34,709 bases of DNA, from the NCBI RefSeq assembly GCF_913058035.1, contig NZ_CAJXPA010000026.1, positions 1 to 34,709 on the forward strand, in the 5' to 3' direction. The DNA comes from an uncultured Paraglaciecola sp. (GTDB taxonomy: Bacteria > Pseudomonadota > Gammaproteobacteria > Enterobacterales > Alteromonadaceae). The notes beneath the pieces are model-generated. The model searched no databases and had not been told where the DNA came from. It was given only the letters and a program-made list of their open reading frames with translations. Within the stretch, counting starts at the first letter, position 1, and each line of letters opens with the position of its first letter. Below are positions 17,329 through 26,486 of this stretch, piece after piece. A program made the position numbers and the translations under genes.

Positions 17329-17344
17329 TAGGAACATGTTCCTA
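17329..17344 (+). repeat. 16-base perfect palindrome before fliL
   Basis: TAGGAACATGTTCCTA is a perfect palindrome without spacer in the 94-base fliK-fliL gap, 25 bases before the fliL start codon. It could be an operator half-site pair or a small RNA stem close to the fliL ribosome-binding region. No promoter elements are clear around it. Confidence 0.55.
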
Positions 17345-17369
17345 AAGTTTGACAAATTGAGAGAAAAGA

Positions 17370-17891
17370 ATGGCTGAAGAAGAATTAAAGTTGGAAGAGG
17401 GCGGCAAAAAAAACAAACTAATTATTATTGTTGCTGTCGTCGTTTTTATACTAATTGCGGTAGGTGGTGCCAGTTATTTTTTTTTGATGGGTGACGATGA
17501 TGCAACTGAGCCGTCCGCCAGTGAGACAATGCCGGAAGGGGAAGAAAGTGTTGACTTTTTTTCCAAAGCTGGAACTGCTTTATATGTCGCAATGCCTAGA
17601 CCGTTCGTATTTAATGTGCCTGGGGTTGGACGAGACCGCTTAGTCGAGATTAAAGTGCAGCTAATGTTACGAGGTTCCGATAACGAAGAACAAGCAAAGA
17701 TGCATATTCCTTTAATTGAAGGCACTTTGTTGAAAACGTTCAGTACTGCTAATGCTGATGCTCTTGCTACTGAGGCGGGCAAAAAAGCCATTCGTAATAG
17801 TGCTTTAAAAGAATTACAGAAAACCATGCTGAATATCAGCGGTGACAAGACAGTTGAAGAAATACTTTTCACTGGTTTTGTTATGCAGTAA
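17370..17891 (+). CDS. fliL: Flagellar basal body-associated protein FliL
   Basis: Single-pass inner-membrane protein of 173 residues that supports stator function and torque. A short cytoplasmic lysine-rich start is followed by a transmembrane helix at about residues 18-39 (IIIVAVVVFILIAVGGASYF). An acidic linker then leads to the periplasmic stomatin-like FliL domain, which ends in the typical VEEILFTGFVMQ. Length and ending agree with the family. ATG 17370 follows GAGAGAAAAG. It sits in its usual place between fliK and fliM. Confidence 0.93.
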   Translation: MAEEELKLEEGGKKNKLIIIVAVVVFILIAVGGASYFFLMGDDDATEPSASETMPEGEESVDFFSKAGTALYVAMPRPFVFNVPGVGRDRLVEIKVQLMLRGSDNEEQAKMHIPLIEGTLLKTFSTANADALATEAGKKAIRNSALKELQKTMLNISGDKTVEEILFTGFVMQ

Positions 17892-17919
17892 CAACTGATT
17901 TGTTAATGAGAGAGTTAGA

Positions 17920-18978
17920 TTGAGCGATTTATTATCACAAGACGAAATTGATGCACTATTACATGGTGTAGATGATGTGGAGGAAGAAGAAGTTGACAAA
18001 ACTGTGTCTGAAGGCTCAGCAATGGAATACGACTTTTCTTCTCAAGATCGTATTGTTCGTGGACGCATGCCAACACTTGAAATCGTTAATGAACGTTTTG
18101 CTCGGCATATGCGTGTCAGTCTGTTTAATATGATGCGTCGTGCGGCAGACGTTTCTATTAACGGCATTCAAATGATTAAGTTTGGTGAGTACATTCACAC
18201 TCTTTTTGTACCTACTAGTTTGAACATGGTGCGTTTTCGACCACTTAAAGGTACTGGACTTATCACCATGGAGGCAAGGCTCGTATTTATTTTGGTTGAT
18301 AACTTTTTTGGTGGCGATGGTCGTTTTCACGCAAAAATTGAAGGCAGAGAATTTACTCCAACTGAACGGCGTATCGTCCAGATGTTATTGAAGCTTATTT
18401 TTGAAGATTACAAAGAAGCATGGGCACCTGTCATGGACGTGTCATTTGAATATCTAGACTCTGAAGTAAACCCAGCAATGGCCAATATTGTTAGCCCAAC
18501 AGAAGTTGTGGTGATCAGCTCTTTCCACATAGAGCTAGACGGTGGCGGTGGTGATTTCCACATATCTTTACCTTATTCAATGCTGGAGCCTATAAGAGAG
18601 CTCTTAGATGCCGGTGTACAAAGCGATAAAGAAGATACTGATTTACGTTGGAGCAAAGCTTTACGAGATGAAATGATGGATGTGCAGGTCGCTTTATCTA
18701 CCCATATGATGGATGTGAAATTATCGTTAAAAGATGTTATGGAGTTAAAGTCGGGTTATGTAATACCCATAGAAATGCCTAACCATATTACTGTGCTAAT
18801 CGAGGGTTTACCGACGTTTAGGGCCAAGTTAGGTCGTTCAAGAGAGAACGTAGCACTTAAAATAATTGAGAAAATTGCGCGCCCAACTTCAGTGAAGTCT
18901 GAGTTGCAACTGTTAACTAAAGGTGGTCGAAGAATCGATAACGACGCCGAATTGCAAACCCTCGAAGATGATTGGTAA
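17920..18978 (+). CDS. fliM: Flagellar motor switch protein FliM
   Basis: C-ring protein of 352 residues that receives phosphorylated CheY and changes rotation direction. The N-terminal peptide LLSQDEIDALLHG (residues 4-16) is the CheY-binding tag. The CheC-like middle domain follows, with the conserved region RFARHMRVSLFNMMRR at its entry. The C-terminal SpoA domain binds FliN. The start is TTG 17920, chosen because it begins exactly at the conserved tag and a GAGAG Shine-Dalgarno precedes it; no ATG exists in frame before the tag. The N-terminal tag resembles the CheA linker repeats and the CheZ tail in this window. Confidence 0.96.
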   Translation: MSDLLSQDEIDALLHGVDDVEEEEVDKTVSEGSAMEYDFSSQDRIVRGRMPTLEIVNERFARHMRVSLFNMMRRAADVSINGIQMIKFGEYIHTLFVPTSLNMVRFRPLKGTGLITMEARLVFILVDNFFGGDGRFHAKIEGREFTPTERRIVQMLLKLIFEDYKEAWAPVMDVSFEYLDSEVNPAMANIVSPTEVVVISSFHIELDGGGGDFHISLPYSMLEPIRELLDAGVQSDKEDTDLRWSKALRDEMMDVQVALSTHMMDVKLSLKDVMELKSGYVIPIEMPNHITVLIEGLPTFRAKLGRSRENVALKIIEKIARPTSVKSELQLLTKGGRRIDNDAELQTLEDDW

Positions 18979-19007
18979 ATCTATTTGTCTACAGTATGGA
19001 GTAAATA

Positions 19008-19418
19008 ATGAGTGAAGAAGACGGTTTAGATGATTGGGCTGATGCCATGGAAGAACAGGCTGATGATAAAGGTAAAACTGAAGTTGAGTTTGGCACTGAT
19101 GCAGAAATTGCTGAACTTGAAGAATTTGATGAAGACCATGAAATCACGTCGAATGAAAAGCGCAAACTCGATACCATCCTAGATATTCCTGTGACTATCG
19201 CTATGGAAGTGGGAAGGACCAATATTAGTATCCGAAACTTACTACAATTAAACCAAGGTTCTGTAGTGGAGTTGGACAGAATTGCAGGAGAACCATTAGA
19301 TGTTTTAGTAAATGGCACGTTGATTGCTCATGGTGAGGTAGTAGTCGTCAACGATAAATTTGGTATTAGATTAACTGATGTTATTAGTCAATTGGAAAGA
19401 ATTAAAAAAATTAGATAA
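19008..19418 (+). CDS. fliN: Flagellar motor switch protein FliN
   Basis: C-ring protein of 136 residues with a variable acidic N-terminus (GLDDWADAMEEQADD) and a C-terminal SpoA domain (LDIPVTIAMEVGRTNISIRN and [20 protein letters not shown]) that assembles with FliM and docks the FliH-FliI complex. Length matches the family. ATG 19008 lies 29 bases after fliM with a GGAG Shine-Dalgarno upstream. The 3' end overlaps the fliO start by 41 bases if the fliO start is correctly placed. Confidence 0.96.
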   Translation: MSEEDGLDDWADAMEEQADDKGKTEVEFGTDAEIAELEEFDEDHEITSNEKRKLDTILDIPVTIAMEVGRTNISIRNLLQLNQGSVVELDRIAGEPLDVLVNGTLIAHGEVVVVNDKFGIRLTDVISQLERIKKIR

Positions 19419-19884
19419 ACAAAAAGCCTATAAAACATGGGCTTGGATAGCTTTCTGCTCATGTTTATGTGTTCCTTTTGAGGCCTATTCGGCGTCTGAA
19501 AGTCTCTCAAATCCCACATCAATAGTGTCAATATTCCTTTCTTTATTGTTGGTTATTGGTGTTGTTTTTATACTTGCATACCTCATGCGACGGTTTAACG
19601 TCACCCAATCTGGCACTTCAAATTTAAAAGTTGTAGCTTCTATGATGGCAGGAGCCAAAGAAAGAGTTTTGGTTATTGAGGTAGCGGGTGAGCAACATCT
19701 ATTGGGTGTTACGGCTCATAACATCAGCCATTTAGCGACTTTATCTACGCTTATTAATAATAAGCCAGCATCGCCAAGCAACGAAAATTTCAAAGATAAA
19801 CTTGCATTTTTTATGGCTGGTAAAATTAACCCCACTATCCCGAAAAATAATAAAACAAGCAGTATTGATGGAAAACAGTCATGA
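19378..19884 (+). CDS. fliO: Flagellar biosynthesis protein FliO
   Basis: Membrane protein of 168 residues that helps assemble the FliP ring in the export gate. A hydrophobic signal-like stretch occurs near residues 22-38, and a clear transmembrane helix at about 50-70 ([20 protein letters not shown]) is followed by the conserved cytoplasmic part ([20 protein letters not shown] and EQHLLGV) typical of FliO. ATG 19378 lies inside fliN and lacks a strong Shine-Dalgarno. No later ATG, GTG or TTG precedes the hydrophobic region in frame, so this start is the best choice, and it implies overlapping, coupled translation. The stop overlaps the fliP start by four bases. Confidence 0.9.
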   Translation: MLLVNWKELKKLDKQKAYKTWAWIAFCSCLCVPFEAYSASESLSNPTSIVSIFLSLLLVIGVVFILAYLMRRFNVTQSGTSNLKVVASMMAGAKERVLVIEVAGEQHLLGVTAHNISHLATLSTLINNKPASPSNENFKDKLAFFMAGKINPTIPKNNKTSSIDGKQS

Positions 19885-20636
19885 AAAAAACATGTTTGTA
19901 TGCCTGCTTGATGTTGTTTCTTATTTTGTTTAGTGGATTAGTTTTGGCAGAACCTGGGATCCCTGCATTAAAGCTGACTGATAATCCAGATGGCAGTAAA
20001 GACTATACTATGACCCTCCAGGTTGTAGCTATCATGACATCGTTAAGTTTACTGCCTGCTTTTGTGATGATGATGACCTCGTTCACGCGGATCATAATTG
20101 TTCTGTCAATTTTACGTCAAGCAATAGGTCTGCAGCAATCACCCTCTAACCAGATTTTGGTGGGGGTGAGTTTGTTTCTATCGATGTTTATCATGGCACC
20201 TGTTTTTGAAAAGATAAACGAAACGGCATTACAACCTTACTTAAATGAAGAGCTTACCTCAATCCAAGCTTATGAAATTGGTAAAGAACCATTGCGTGCA
20301 TTTATGCTGGCACAAACACGGGTTAAAGATCTAGAGACTTTTGTGCAAATTGGCGGCATGGATGGACAGTTTCAAGAGCCTGCTGATGTGCCTATGAATG
20401 TCTTGATCCCTGCATTTGTAACAAGCGAACTCAAGACTGCATTCCAAATTGGCTTTATGTTATTTATCCCCTTTTTAATTTTAGATTTGGTAGTCGCTTC
20501 AATATTGATGGCGATGGGTATGATGATGTTGTCACCCATGATCGTATCATTGCCTTTTAAGCTGATGTTATTTGTATTAGTGGATGGTTGGAACTTAGTC
20601 TTTGGCACCTTGGCCAATAGTTTTGGGATGAGTTAG
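19881..20636 (+). CDS. fliP: Flagellar export gate protein FliP
   Basis: Polytopic membrane protein of 251 residues forming, with FliQ and FliR, the core of the export gate. A cleavable signal peptide covers residues 1-23, with a likely cut after LVLA, which is known for FliP. Conserved family stretches include [21 protein letters not shown] and [20 protein letters not shown], and the end [17 protein letters not shown]. The ATG overlaps the fliO stop codon (ATGA), so translation is coupled. Confidence 0.97.
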   Translation: MKKTCLYACLMLFLILFSGLVLAEPGIPALKLTDNPDGSKDYTMTLQVVAIMTSLSLLPAFVMMMTSFTRIIIVLSILRQAIGLQQSPSNQILVGVSLFLSMFIMAPVFEKINETALQPYLNEELTSIQAYEIGKEPLRAFMLAQTRVKDLETFVQIGGMDGQFQEPADVPMNVLIPAFVTSELKTAFQIGFMLFIPFLILDLVVASILMAMGMMMLSPMIVSLPFKLMLFVLVDGWNLVFGTLANSFGMS

Positions 20637-20677
20637 CGAATGTTATACGGCCAGAGAATTAATAATAAGGTGCACCC

Positions 20678-20947
20678 ATGAGTCCAGAAGTCTTCGTCGA
20701 TATACTCAAAGAAGCGTTGCAGATGGTTATTCTGTTGGTTTCGGCGATTATCCTGCCTAGTTTATTTGTTGGATTAATTGTTGCTGTGTTTCAAGCCGCA
20801 ACCTCTATCAATGAACAAACAATGAGTTTTTTGCCGCGTCTGATTGTCACTTTGTTGGCACTTAGTTGGGGTGGACATTGGCTAGTGCAGAAGCTTATGG
20901 ACTTCTTTTTTACTATGGTAGAACGTATCCCTGAAGTATTAGGCTAG
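20678..20947 (+). CDS. fliQ: Flagellar export gate protein FliQ
   Basis: Small two-helix membrane protein of 89 residues, the exact family size. It forms the helical FliPQR export gate. Hydrophobic segments lie at about residues 16-38 and 50-75, with the conserved QAATSINEQTMSFLPRL loop between them. ATG 20678 follows an AAGGTG Shine-Dalgarno, 41 bases after fliP. Confidence 0.96.
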   Translation: MSPEVFVDILKEALQMVILLVSAIILPSLFVGLIVAVFQAATSINEQTMSFLPRLIVTLLALSWGGHWLVQKLMDFFFTMVERIPEVLG

Positions 20948-20979
20948 TGTTACTACTTGTTTTAGACCAAGGCTAAATC

Positions 20980-21765
20980 TTGGATATAGCAACGACTACC
21001 ATCATGCAGTATCTGGCGGATTTATTGTTGCCATTTATGCGTATATCAGGGTTATTTGCCTCTATGGTGGGTTTGAGTGCTAAGACAGTGCCACCTATGA
21101 CAAGGGCGCTGCTGACACTTTTTTTGACCCTTATTATCATGCCCGTTATCCCGCCAGTTCCGATTCCAGCAAACGACCTTTTTTCTGTAGGTACGTTCTT
21201 ATTAGTGGCCCAGCAATTAATTATTGGCATAGCATTGGGTTTTTTGTCGAATATGGTGCTCAACACTTTTGTGTTAGCAGGACAAATAGTGGCTCTTCAA
21301 ACGGGCTTGGGTTTTGCATCAATAGTTGATCCAGTTAATGGTATCAGTGTGCCTGCAGTGGGACAGTTTTATCTTATATTAGCAACACTGCTATTTTGGT
21401 CATTAGATGGACATTTAGCCATGATACGCATGATTGTGATGAGTTTTGAGGCTTTTCCGATTGGTGAGGCATGGTTTGCCCCAGAACAATTTAGAGACAT
21501 TGCACACTGGGCAGGCTGGATGTTTATTTCAGCTGTCACCATTTCTCTGGCGCCTATTGTGTCATTACTTATTGTGAATCTGGCCTTTGGTGTGATGACA
21601 AAAGCAGCGCCACAATTAAATATTTTTAGTATTGGTTTCGCCATCGCTCAAATTATGGGGCTTTTGATTATTTGGTTAACTTTAGACAACTTAACGCATC
21701 ACTTTGAGGTGATGTGGGAGCGGGCACTGAATATGATGTGCCAGCTGGTGCTAGTGTGTACTTAA
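20980..21765 (+). CDS. fliR: Flagellar export gate protein FliR
   Basis: Polytopic membrane protein of 261 residues completing the FliPQR gate. The family pattern is visible in LLPFMRISGLFASMVGLSAK near the N-terminus and the central IALGFLSNMVLNTFVLAGQI region. The start is TTG 20980, supported by an AAGG Shine-Dalgarno seven bases before and by the expected short N-terminal lead before the first helix. The first in-frame ATG is eight codons later and would trim the conserved beginning. It is followed after 33 bases by flhB, with which it is fused in some bacteria. Confidence 0.95.
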   Translation: MDIATTTIMQYLADLLLPFMRISGLFASMVGLSAKTVPPMTRALLTLFLTLIIMPVIPPVPIPANDLFSVGTFLLVAQQLIIGIALGFLSNMVLNTFVLAGQIVALQTGLGFASIVDPVNGISVPAVGQFYLILATLLFWSLDGHLAMIRMIVMSFEAFPIGEAWFAPEQFRDIAHWAGWMFISAVTISLAPIVSLLIVNLAFGVMTKAAPQLNIFSIGFAIAQIMGLLIIWLTLDNLTHHFEVMWERALNMMCQLVLVCT

Positions 21766-21798
21766 GTGGTAGTGAATTTAAGTTAATAGAGGTAAGCC

Positions 21799-22923
21799 AT
21801 GTCTGATGCAAACGAAAAAACAGAAGAACCCACCTCCAAAAAAATTGAGGACTCCCGTAAAAAAGGGCAAATTGCTAGGTCTAAAGAGCTGTCGACAACT
21901 TTAGTTTTAATCTCCAGTGGCGTCAGTTTCTTAGTTATTGGTTCTGAGATTGCTAACGCTTTGTTTGAAGTGTCACAGCGCACGTTTACTCTGTCTCGCG
22001 ACGAGACTTACGATTTTACCCATATGTTTCAAGCATGGGGGTTTGCCATTGACACCATCAGCTTGCCTGTATTGTCTTATATGCTGATTGTGACTGTTGC
22101 AGGCATTTACGGCAATATTGCTCTAGGTGGATATAATTTCACTTGGGATTCAGCGGCGCCAAAAGCTCAAAAAATAAGCCCAATAGCTGGATTTAAGCGA
22201 ATGTTCGGTATGAACAGCGTAGTGGAATTATTTAAAGCGATAGCTAAATTTGTGGTGGTGGCGCTGATGGCATACGTAGCACTTATTATATTTAAAGATG
22301 AAGCGTTACATTTGGACTTAGAACTGTATCCACAAAACTTGTTTCATGCCTTAGATTTAATTGCATGGGCTTTTTTGATGATGTGTTGTGCTTTGATCCC
22401 CATAGCTGTGTTTGATGTGCCTTATCAGAGTTATAAACACAACAAAGAAATGAAAATGTCGTTACAGGAAGTTAAAGACGAACGTAAAAATGCCGACGGC
22501 GATCCTCAAGTTAAAAGCAGAATTCGTAAGTTACAATATCAAGCTGCTGCTAACCGTATGATGCAAGAAGTGCCGAACGCTGATGTGATAGTAACCAACC
22601 CAACTCACTTTTCTGTTGCATTAAAGTACGATCAGTTTGGTACCCGCGCGCCGACTTTAGTAGCTAAAGGAGTCGATGAAATGGCGATGCATATTAGAAC
22701 AATTGCCAATGCCCATGAAGTACCCATCGTGGCTTCTCCTATGCTTGCTAGGGCTATTTATTATTCAACTGAAACAGATCACGAAATTCCGGAAAAGTTG
22801 TTTATGGCCGTAGCTCAGGTATTGGCATATGTGTATCAATTAAAAGCCTTTAAGCAAGGTAAAGGTAAACGTCCTAAACCAATTAAAAGTAACCTGCCTA
22901 TTCCGCCTGAATTAAGACGATAA
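21799..22923 (+). CDS. flhB: Flagellar export switch protein FlhB
   Basis: Export-apparatus protein of 374 residues that sets substrate class. The N-terminus carries the family signature EKTEEPTSKKIEDSRKKGQI. Four transmembrane helices lie in residues about 30-210. The cytoplasmic domain contains the self-cleavage site NPTH (residues 267-270, cut between Asn and Pro), which enables the FliK-driven change to filament export. The tail ends in a proline- and lysine-rich stretch. A GAGG Shine-Dalgarno precedes the ATG. This gene closes the fliK-to-flhB run; a sigma-54 promoter for flhA follows directly. Confidence 0.96.
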   Translation: MSDANEKTEEPTSKKIEDSRKKGQIARSKELSTTLVLISSGVSFLVIGSEIANALFEVSQRTFTLSRDETYDFTHMFQAWGFAIDTISLPVLSYMLIVTVAGIYGNIALGGYNFTWDSAAPKAQKISPIAGFKRMFGMNSVVELFKAIAKFVVVALMAYVALIIFKDEALHLDLELYPQNLFHALDLIAWAFLMMCCALIPIAVFDVPYQSYKHNKEMKMSLQEVKDERKNADGDPQVKSRIRKLQYQAAANRMMQEVPNADVIVTNPTHFSVALKYDQFGTRAPTLVAKGVDEMAMHIRTIANAHEVPIVASPMLARAIYYSTETDHEIPEKLFMAVAQVLAYVYQLKAFKQGKGKRPKPIKSNLPIPPELRR

Positions 22924-22961
22924 CGTTATTTTATAATTAAAATCATGCTTCTAAACAGACT

Positions 22962-22977
22962 TGGCTCACTAGTTGCT
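22962..22977 (+). promoter_or_regulatory. Candidate sigma-54 promoter of flhA operon
   Basis: TGGCTCACTAGTTGCT has GG and GC separated by exactly 10 bases with a full TTGCT -12 half and TGGC -24 half. It lies in the 104-base gap between flhB and flhA, with transcription expected near 22988. Vibrio has a separate sigma-54 promoter before flhA. I see no clear GTCA-N6-TGAC box nearby. Confidence 0.7.
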
Positions 22978-23027
22978 TTTACTACTTATAAGGTCAACAG
23001 AATCAACAAAGCGTCAATTTTTCGTTT

Positions 23028-25127
23028 ATGCAATTAGCCTCTTATTTCGGTCGATTTGACAAAAATCAATTCAAGTCCATATCATCTGGTTTAGGCGCAC
23101 CAATCGTCCTATTAGCAATAATGGGCATGGTGATTTTACCTATGCCAGCTTTCTTATTGGACATCTTATTTAGCTTTAATATTGCCCTTTCTCTTGTGGT
23201 CATATTGGTGTCAGTCTTTACTAAAAAACCCGTTGATTTTGGTATTTTTCCTCTTGTACTGTTAATTGCGACTGTATTACGACTTGCCTTAAATGTAGCG
23301 TCAACAAGAATAGTTTTACTTGAGGGTCACGAAGGAGGTGATGCAGCAGGTAAGGTAATACAAGCTTTTGGTGAAGTAGTCATTGGTGGGAATTATGCAG
23401 TAGGTATCGTTGTTTTTGCTATTTTACTCATCATTAACTTCAAAGTGGTTACCGCTGGCGCGGGGCGAATTTCAGAAGTCAGTGCACGTTTTACTTTGGA
23501 CGCCATGCCCGGTAAACAGATGGCTATAGATGCAGATCTAAATGCCGGTTTTATTGATTCCGATGAAGCCCGTAAACGTCGTTTTGAAGTAACTAGTGAA
23601 GCAGATTTTTATGGCTCCATGGACGGTGCCTCAAAATTTGTTAAGGGTGATGCAATTGCTGGTTTATTCATTATGTTAATAAACATAGTGGGAGGCTTGT
23701 TTATTGGGATGATCCAACATGATCTGGCTTTTGGTGATGCCATTGAAATATATACATTATTAACAATAGGTGATGGCTTAGTTGCACAAATTCCTTCATT
23801 ACTGTTGTCAGTAGCCACCGCTATTATTGTGACAAGAGAAAATGACTCACAAGAAATGGGCAAAGAATTAACTAAGCAATTGGGAAATCAACGGGCACTC
23901 TATATCACCTCTGGTATTTTGTTCGTAATGGGGATTGTACCCGGTATGCCCCATGTTGCTTTTTTGGGGTTCAGTGCGGTGGTGGGTGGTTACGCTTATT
24001 ATAGCCATTGGCGCGCAAAAAAAATTGCCAATGAACCAGTAGCGGTTAAATCTTTACCTGAACACAATCAACAGCCATTAGAAGTAAAAGAGCTTAGTTG
24101 GGATGACGTGCAGCATGTGGATACCATCGGCTTAGAAGTGGGTTATAGATTGATCCCATTGGTAGATAAAGCTCAAGGTGGCGAATTGCTTACTCGTATT
24201 AAAGGTGTCCGGAAAAAATTATCCCAAGAATTAGGTTTCTTGATCCCACCCGTACATATCCGTGACAACTTAGATCTAAGCCCAAATAATTACACCATTG
24301 CTATGTTAGGTGTCACTGTAGGCGAAGCTGAATTGAGCCATGATGATGAATTAGCAATTAATCCAGGGCAAGTGTTTGGTAAATTAGAAGGCAAAGTGAC
24401 AAAAGATCCTGCCTTTGGACTCGATGCTGTCTGGATCAGAGCCAATCAAAGAGAACATGCACAAACCTTAGGTTATACGGTAGTGGATGCTGCCACAGTC
24501 GTTGCTACTCATTTAAGCCAATTGTTAACCAATAATGCCTATCAATTGTTAGGACATGAAGAAGTTCAACAATTGTTAGATTTGCTGGCAAAAAACAGTC
24601 CTAAACTTGTCGAAGGTTTAGTGCCTGATATATTGCCACTGAGCACAGTAGTCAAAGTTCTACAAACCATGCTTTACGAAGGTGTGCCGATAAGAGATAT
24701 GCGCAGCATAGTGCAAACATTATGTGAGTTTGGCCCCAAAAGCCAAGATCCTGACGTATTGGTTTCTGCGGTACGTATCGCTCTAAAACGCTTAATTGTT
24801 CAAGAAATAAACGGTGGTTTGGGAGAAATACCTGTTATTACTTTGGCACCAGAATTGGAACAGATGTTGCACCAGTCACTACAAGCTGGAGGAGCAGATG
24901 GTGCGGGAATTGAACCCGGTCTTGCTGAACGTTTACAAGTGTCGTTAAACGAAGCCGCTCAGCAACAAGAATTAGCAGGTGAACCTGCAGTTTTATTGAC
25001 CTCAGGTATGTTAAGGCCGGTATTATCAAAATTTTTAAAACACTCTGTGAGTGGATTACATGTGTTGTCTTATCAGGAAATACCTGACGACAAACAAATT
25101 AAAATTGTCAGTGCCGTAGGTCAATAA
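23028..25127 (+). CDS. flhA: Flagellar export gate protein FlhA
   Basis: Largest export-gate component, 699 residues, the family norm. The N-terminal half has eight transmembrane helices; the conserved FHIPEP-type region includes RLALNVASTRIVLLEGH and the cytoplasmic loop GRISEVSARFTLDAMPGKQM, the proton-coupling part. The C-terminal cytoplasmic domain (about residues 360-699) forms the nine-fold ring that accepts chaperone-substrate complexes. ATG 23028 lacks a good Shine-Dalgarno, but the N-terminal length agrees with relatives and no better start is present. Its own sigma-54 promoter probably lies at 22962. Confidence 0.97.
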   Translation: MQLASYFGRFDKNQFKSISSGLGAPIVLLAIMGMVILPMPAFLLDILFSFNIALSLVVILVSVFTKKPVDFGIFPLVLLIATVLRLALNVASTRIVLLEGHEGGDAAGKVIQAFGEVVIGGNYAVGIVVFAILLIINFKVVTAGAGRISEVSARFTLDAMPGKQMAIDADLNAGFIDSDEARKRRFEVTSEADFYGSMDGASKFVKGDAIAGLFIMLINIVGGLFIGMIQHDLAFGDAIEIYTLLTIGDGLVAQIPSLLLSVATAIIVTRENDSQEMGKELTKQLGNQRALYITSGILFVMGIVPGMPHVAFLGFSAVVGGYAYYSHWRAKKIANEPVAVKSLPEHNQQPLEVKELSWDDVQHVDTIGLEVGYRLIPLVDKAQGGELLTRIKGVRKKLSQELGFLIPPVHIRDNLDLSPNNYTIAMLGVTVGEAELSHDDELAINPGQVFGKLEGKVTKDPAFGLDAVWIRANQREHAQTLGYTVVDAATVVATHLSQLLTNNAYQLLGHEEVQQLLDLLAKNSPKLVEGLVPDILPLSTVVKVLQTMLYEGVPIRDMRSIVQTLCEFGPKSQDPDVLVSAVRIALKRLIVQEINGGLGEIPVITLAPELEQMLHQSLQAGGADGAGIEPGLAERLQVSLNEAAQQQELAGEPAVLLTSGMLRPVLSKFLKHSVSGLHVLSYQEIPDDKQIKIVSAVGQ

Positions 25128-25172
25128 TCTGACAGATCGGTCTAGTGTGATGTGGGTACAAAAAGGGTATAT

Positions 25173-26486
25173 ATGAAAATCAGACGGTTTTATGGCAAAG
25201 ATATGCGAGAAGCACTTAAGCAAGTAAAAGATGAGTTAGGTGGTGACGCGGTAATTATGTCAAATAAAAAACATGCTGACGGTATCGAAATAATTGCTGC
25301 CTATGACAAAGAGCCTGATGCTCAGTTATTACCTAGTAAGGTTGTGCCCAATAAATCGGCTAACTTACCAAAGAAAACGCCTACTTTGAGTGAAATAATT
25401 GGTGACTCAGGACCAGATAGTTTAAAGGCACTTTTAGAAAAACAGTCCAAGTCTGCTTCTGAATCGCAATACAAAGATGTCAAGCAAGCAACTGAACAAC
25501 AGCCACAAATTTATTCAGGTAATTCTGTTTCTTCAAATTTTCAGCAAGATAATCAGCAACAAGATGCCCTACAAGAAATGCGTCAAGAGTTATCTTCTTT
25601 ACGCCAAATTTTGCAATTTCAGGTTTCCGGGTTGATTGAGCAAGAAAAAAACCGCAAACATCCCCTGCATGGATATTTGTTAAGAAGGTTGCAGCAAATG
25701 GGGATATCGGATGTTTTAGCGGAAGAAGTTGTTTCTTATGCACCAGAAGGTGCCGATGAGAGACAATCTTGGTTATTTCTTCTCAAACTTTTAGCTAACA
25801 GATTACAAACCAAACACGACGACATATTGTCTCAACCGGGCGTAATTGCATTAATGGGGCCAACAGGCACAGGTAAAACTACCACCATAGCTAAACTTGC
25901 AGCTCAAGCAGCACATAAATTTGGTGTTGATCAGGTAGCAATTATTACTTTAGATAATTATCGAATAGGTGCATACGAACAAATTGCTACCTATGGAAAA
26001 ATCATTGGCTGTAGTGTTAAACAAGCACAAAATTCAAATGAGTTATCAGATTTGCTTTATCAATTTAGAAATAAACGTTTAGTGATGGTAGATACAGCAG
26101 GTTTTAGTCAAAAAGATGCGAGGCTTATCAAACAGTTAGAAACAATGAAGCAAAATACCTGTGCTAATATTAGAAATTATTTGGTGATGCAAGCAAATTG
26201 TCAATACCGTGTGATGCAACAAACAGTAAATGAATATCAAAAGATTTCTTTACAAGGGTGTATATTGACAAAATTAGACGAATGTTACAGCTTAGGAGAG
26301 GTAATCAGCGTGGCAATTGAGAACAAATTACAAATTTGTTATTTGGCTGACGGTCAAAGAGTACCTGAGGATCTGCAACCTGCAAGCACAAAATTTTTAA
26401 TTACTAGTGCGGCGAAGCTTTATAAAAAATTCGGTTTAATTCATAATAGACCCAATATCGTTAATAACGCAGCAGTAGCAGTATGA
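25173..26486 (+). CDS. flhF: Flagellar placement GTPase FlhF
   Basis: SRP-type GTPase that marks the cell pole for flagellum assembly, 437 residues from this start. The N-terminal basic region (KIRRFYGKDMREALKQVKDE) and a Gln-rich linker precede the N domain and the G domain. The G domain shows GPTGTGKT (229-236, G1), the LDNYRIGAYEQ region (G2), the DTAG motif (G3) and TKLDE (G4). An in-frame GTG seven codons earlier is possible, but ATG 25173 has AGGG six bases upstream and gives the usual MKIRRF start. The G4-adjacent stretch MQANCQYRVMQ departs from the common SATxQ form while keeping the Gln. The stop overlaps flhG by four bases. Confidence 0.95.
   Translation: MKIRRFYGKDMREALKQVKDELGGDAVIMSNKKHADGIEIIAAYDKEPDAQLLPSKVVPNKSANLPKKTPTLSEIIGDSGPDSLKALLEKQSKSASESQYKDVKQATEQQPQIYSGNSVSSNFQQDNQQQDALQEMRQELSSLRQILQFQVSGLIEQEKNRKHPLHGYLLRRLQQMGISDVLAEEVVSYAPEGADERQSWLFLLKLLANRLQTKHDDILSQPGVIALMGPTGTGKTTTIAKLAAQAAHKFGVDQVAIITLDNYRIGAYEQIATYGKIIGCSVKQAQNSNELSDLLYQFRNKRLVMVDTAGFSQKDARLIKQLETMKQNTCANIRNYLVMQANCQYRVMQQTVNEYQKISLQGCILTKLDECYSLGEVISVAIENKLQICYLADGQRVPEDLQPASTKFLITSAAKLYKKFGLIHNRPNIVNNAAVAV

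Noticed and set aside
17343-17350. TAAAGTTT, an exact sigma-28 -35 element before fliL
   Set aside because: The position 11 bases downstream reads AGAAAAGA and has no likeness to GCCGATAA, so no sigma-28 promoter is supported.
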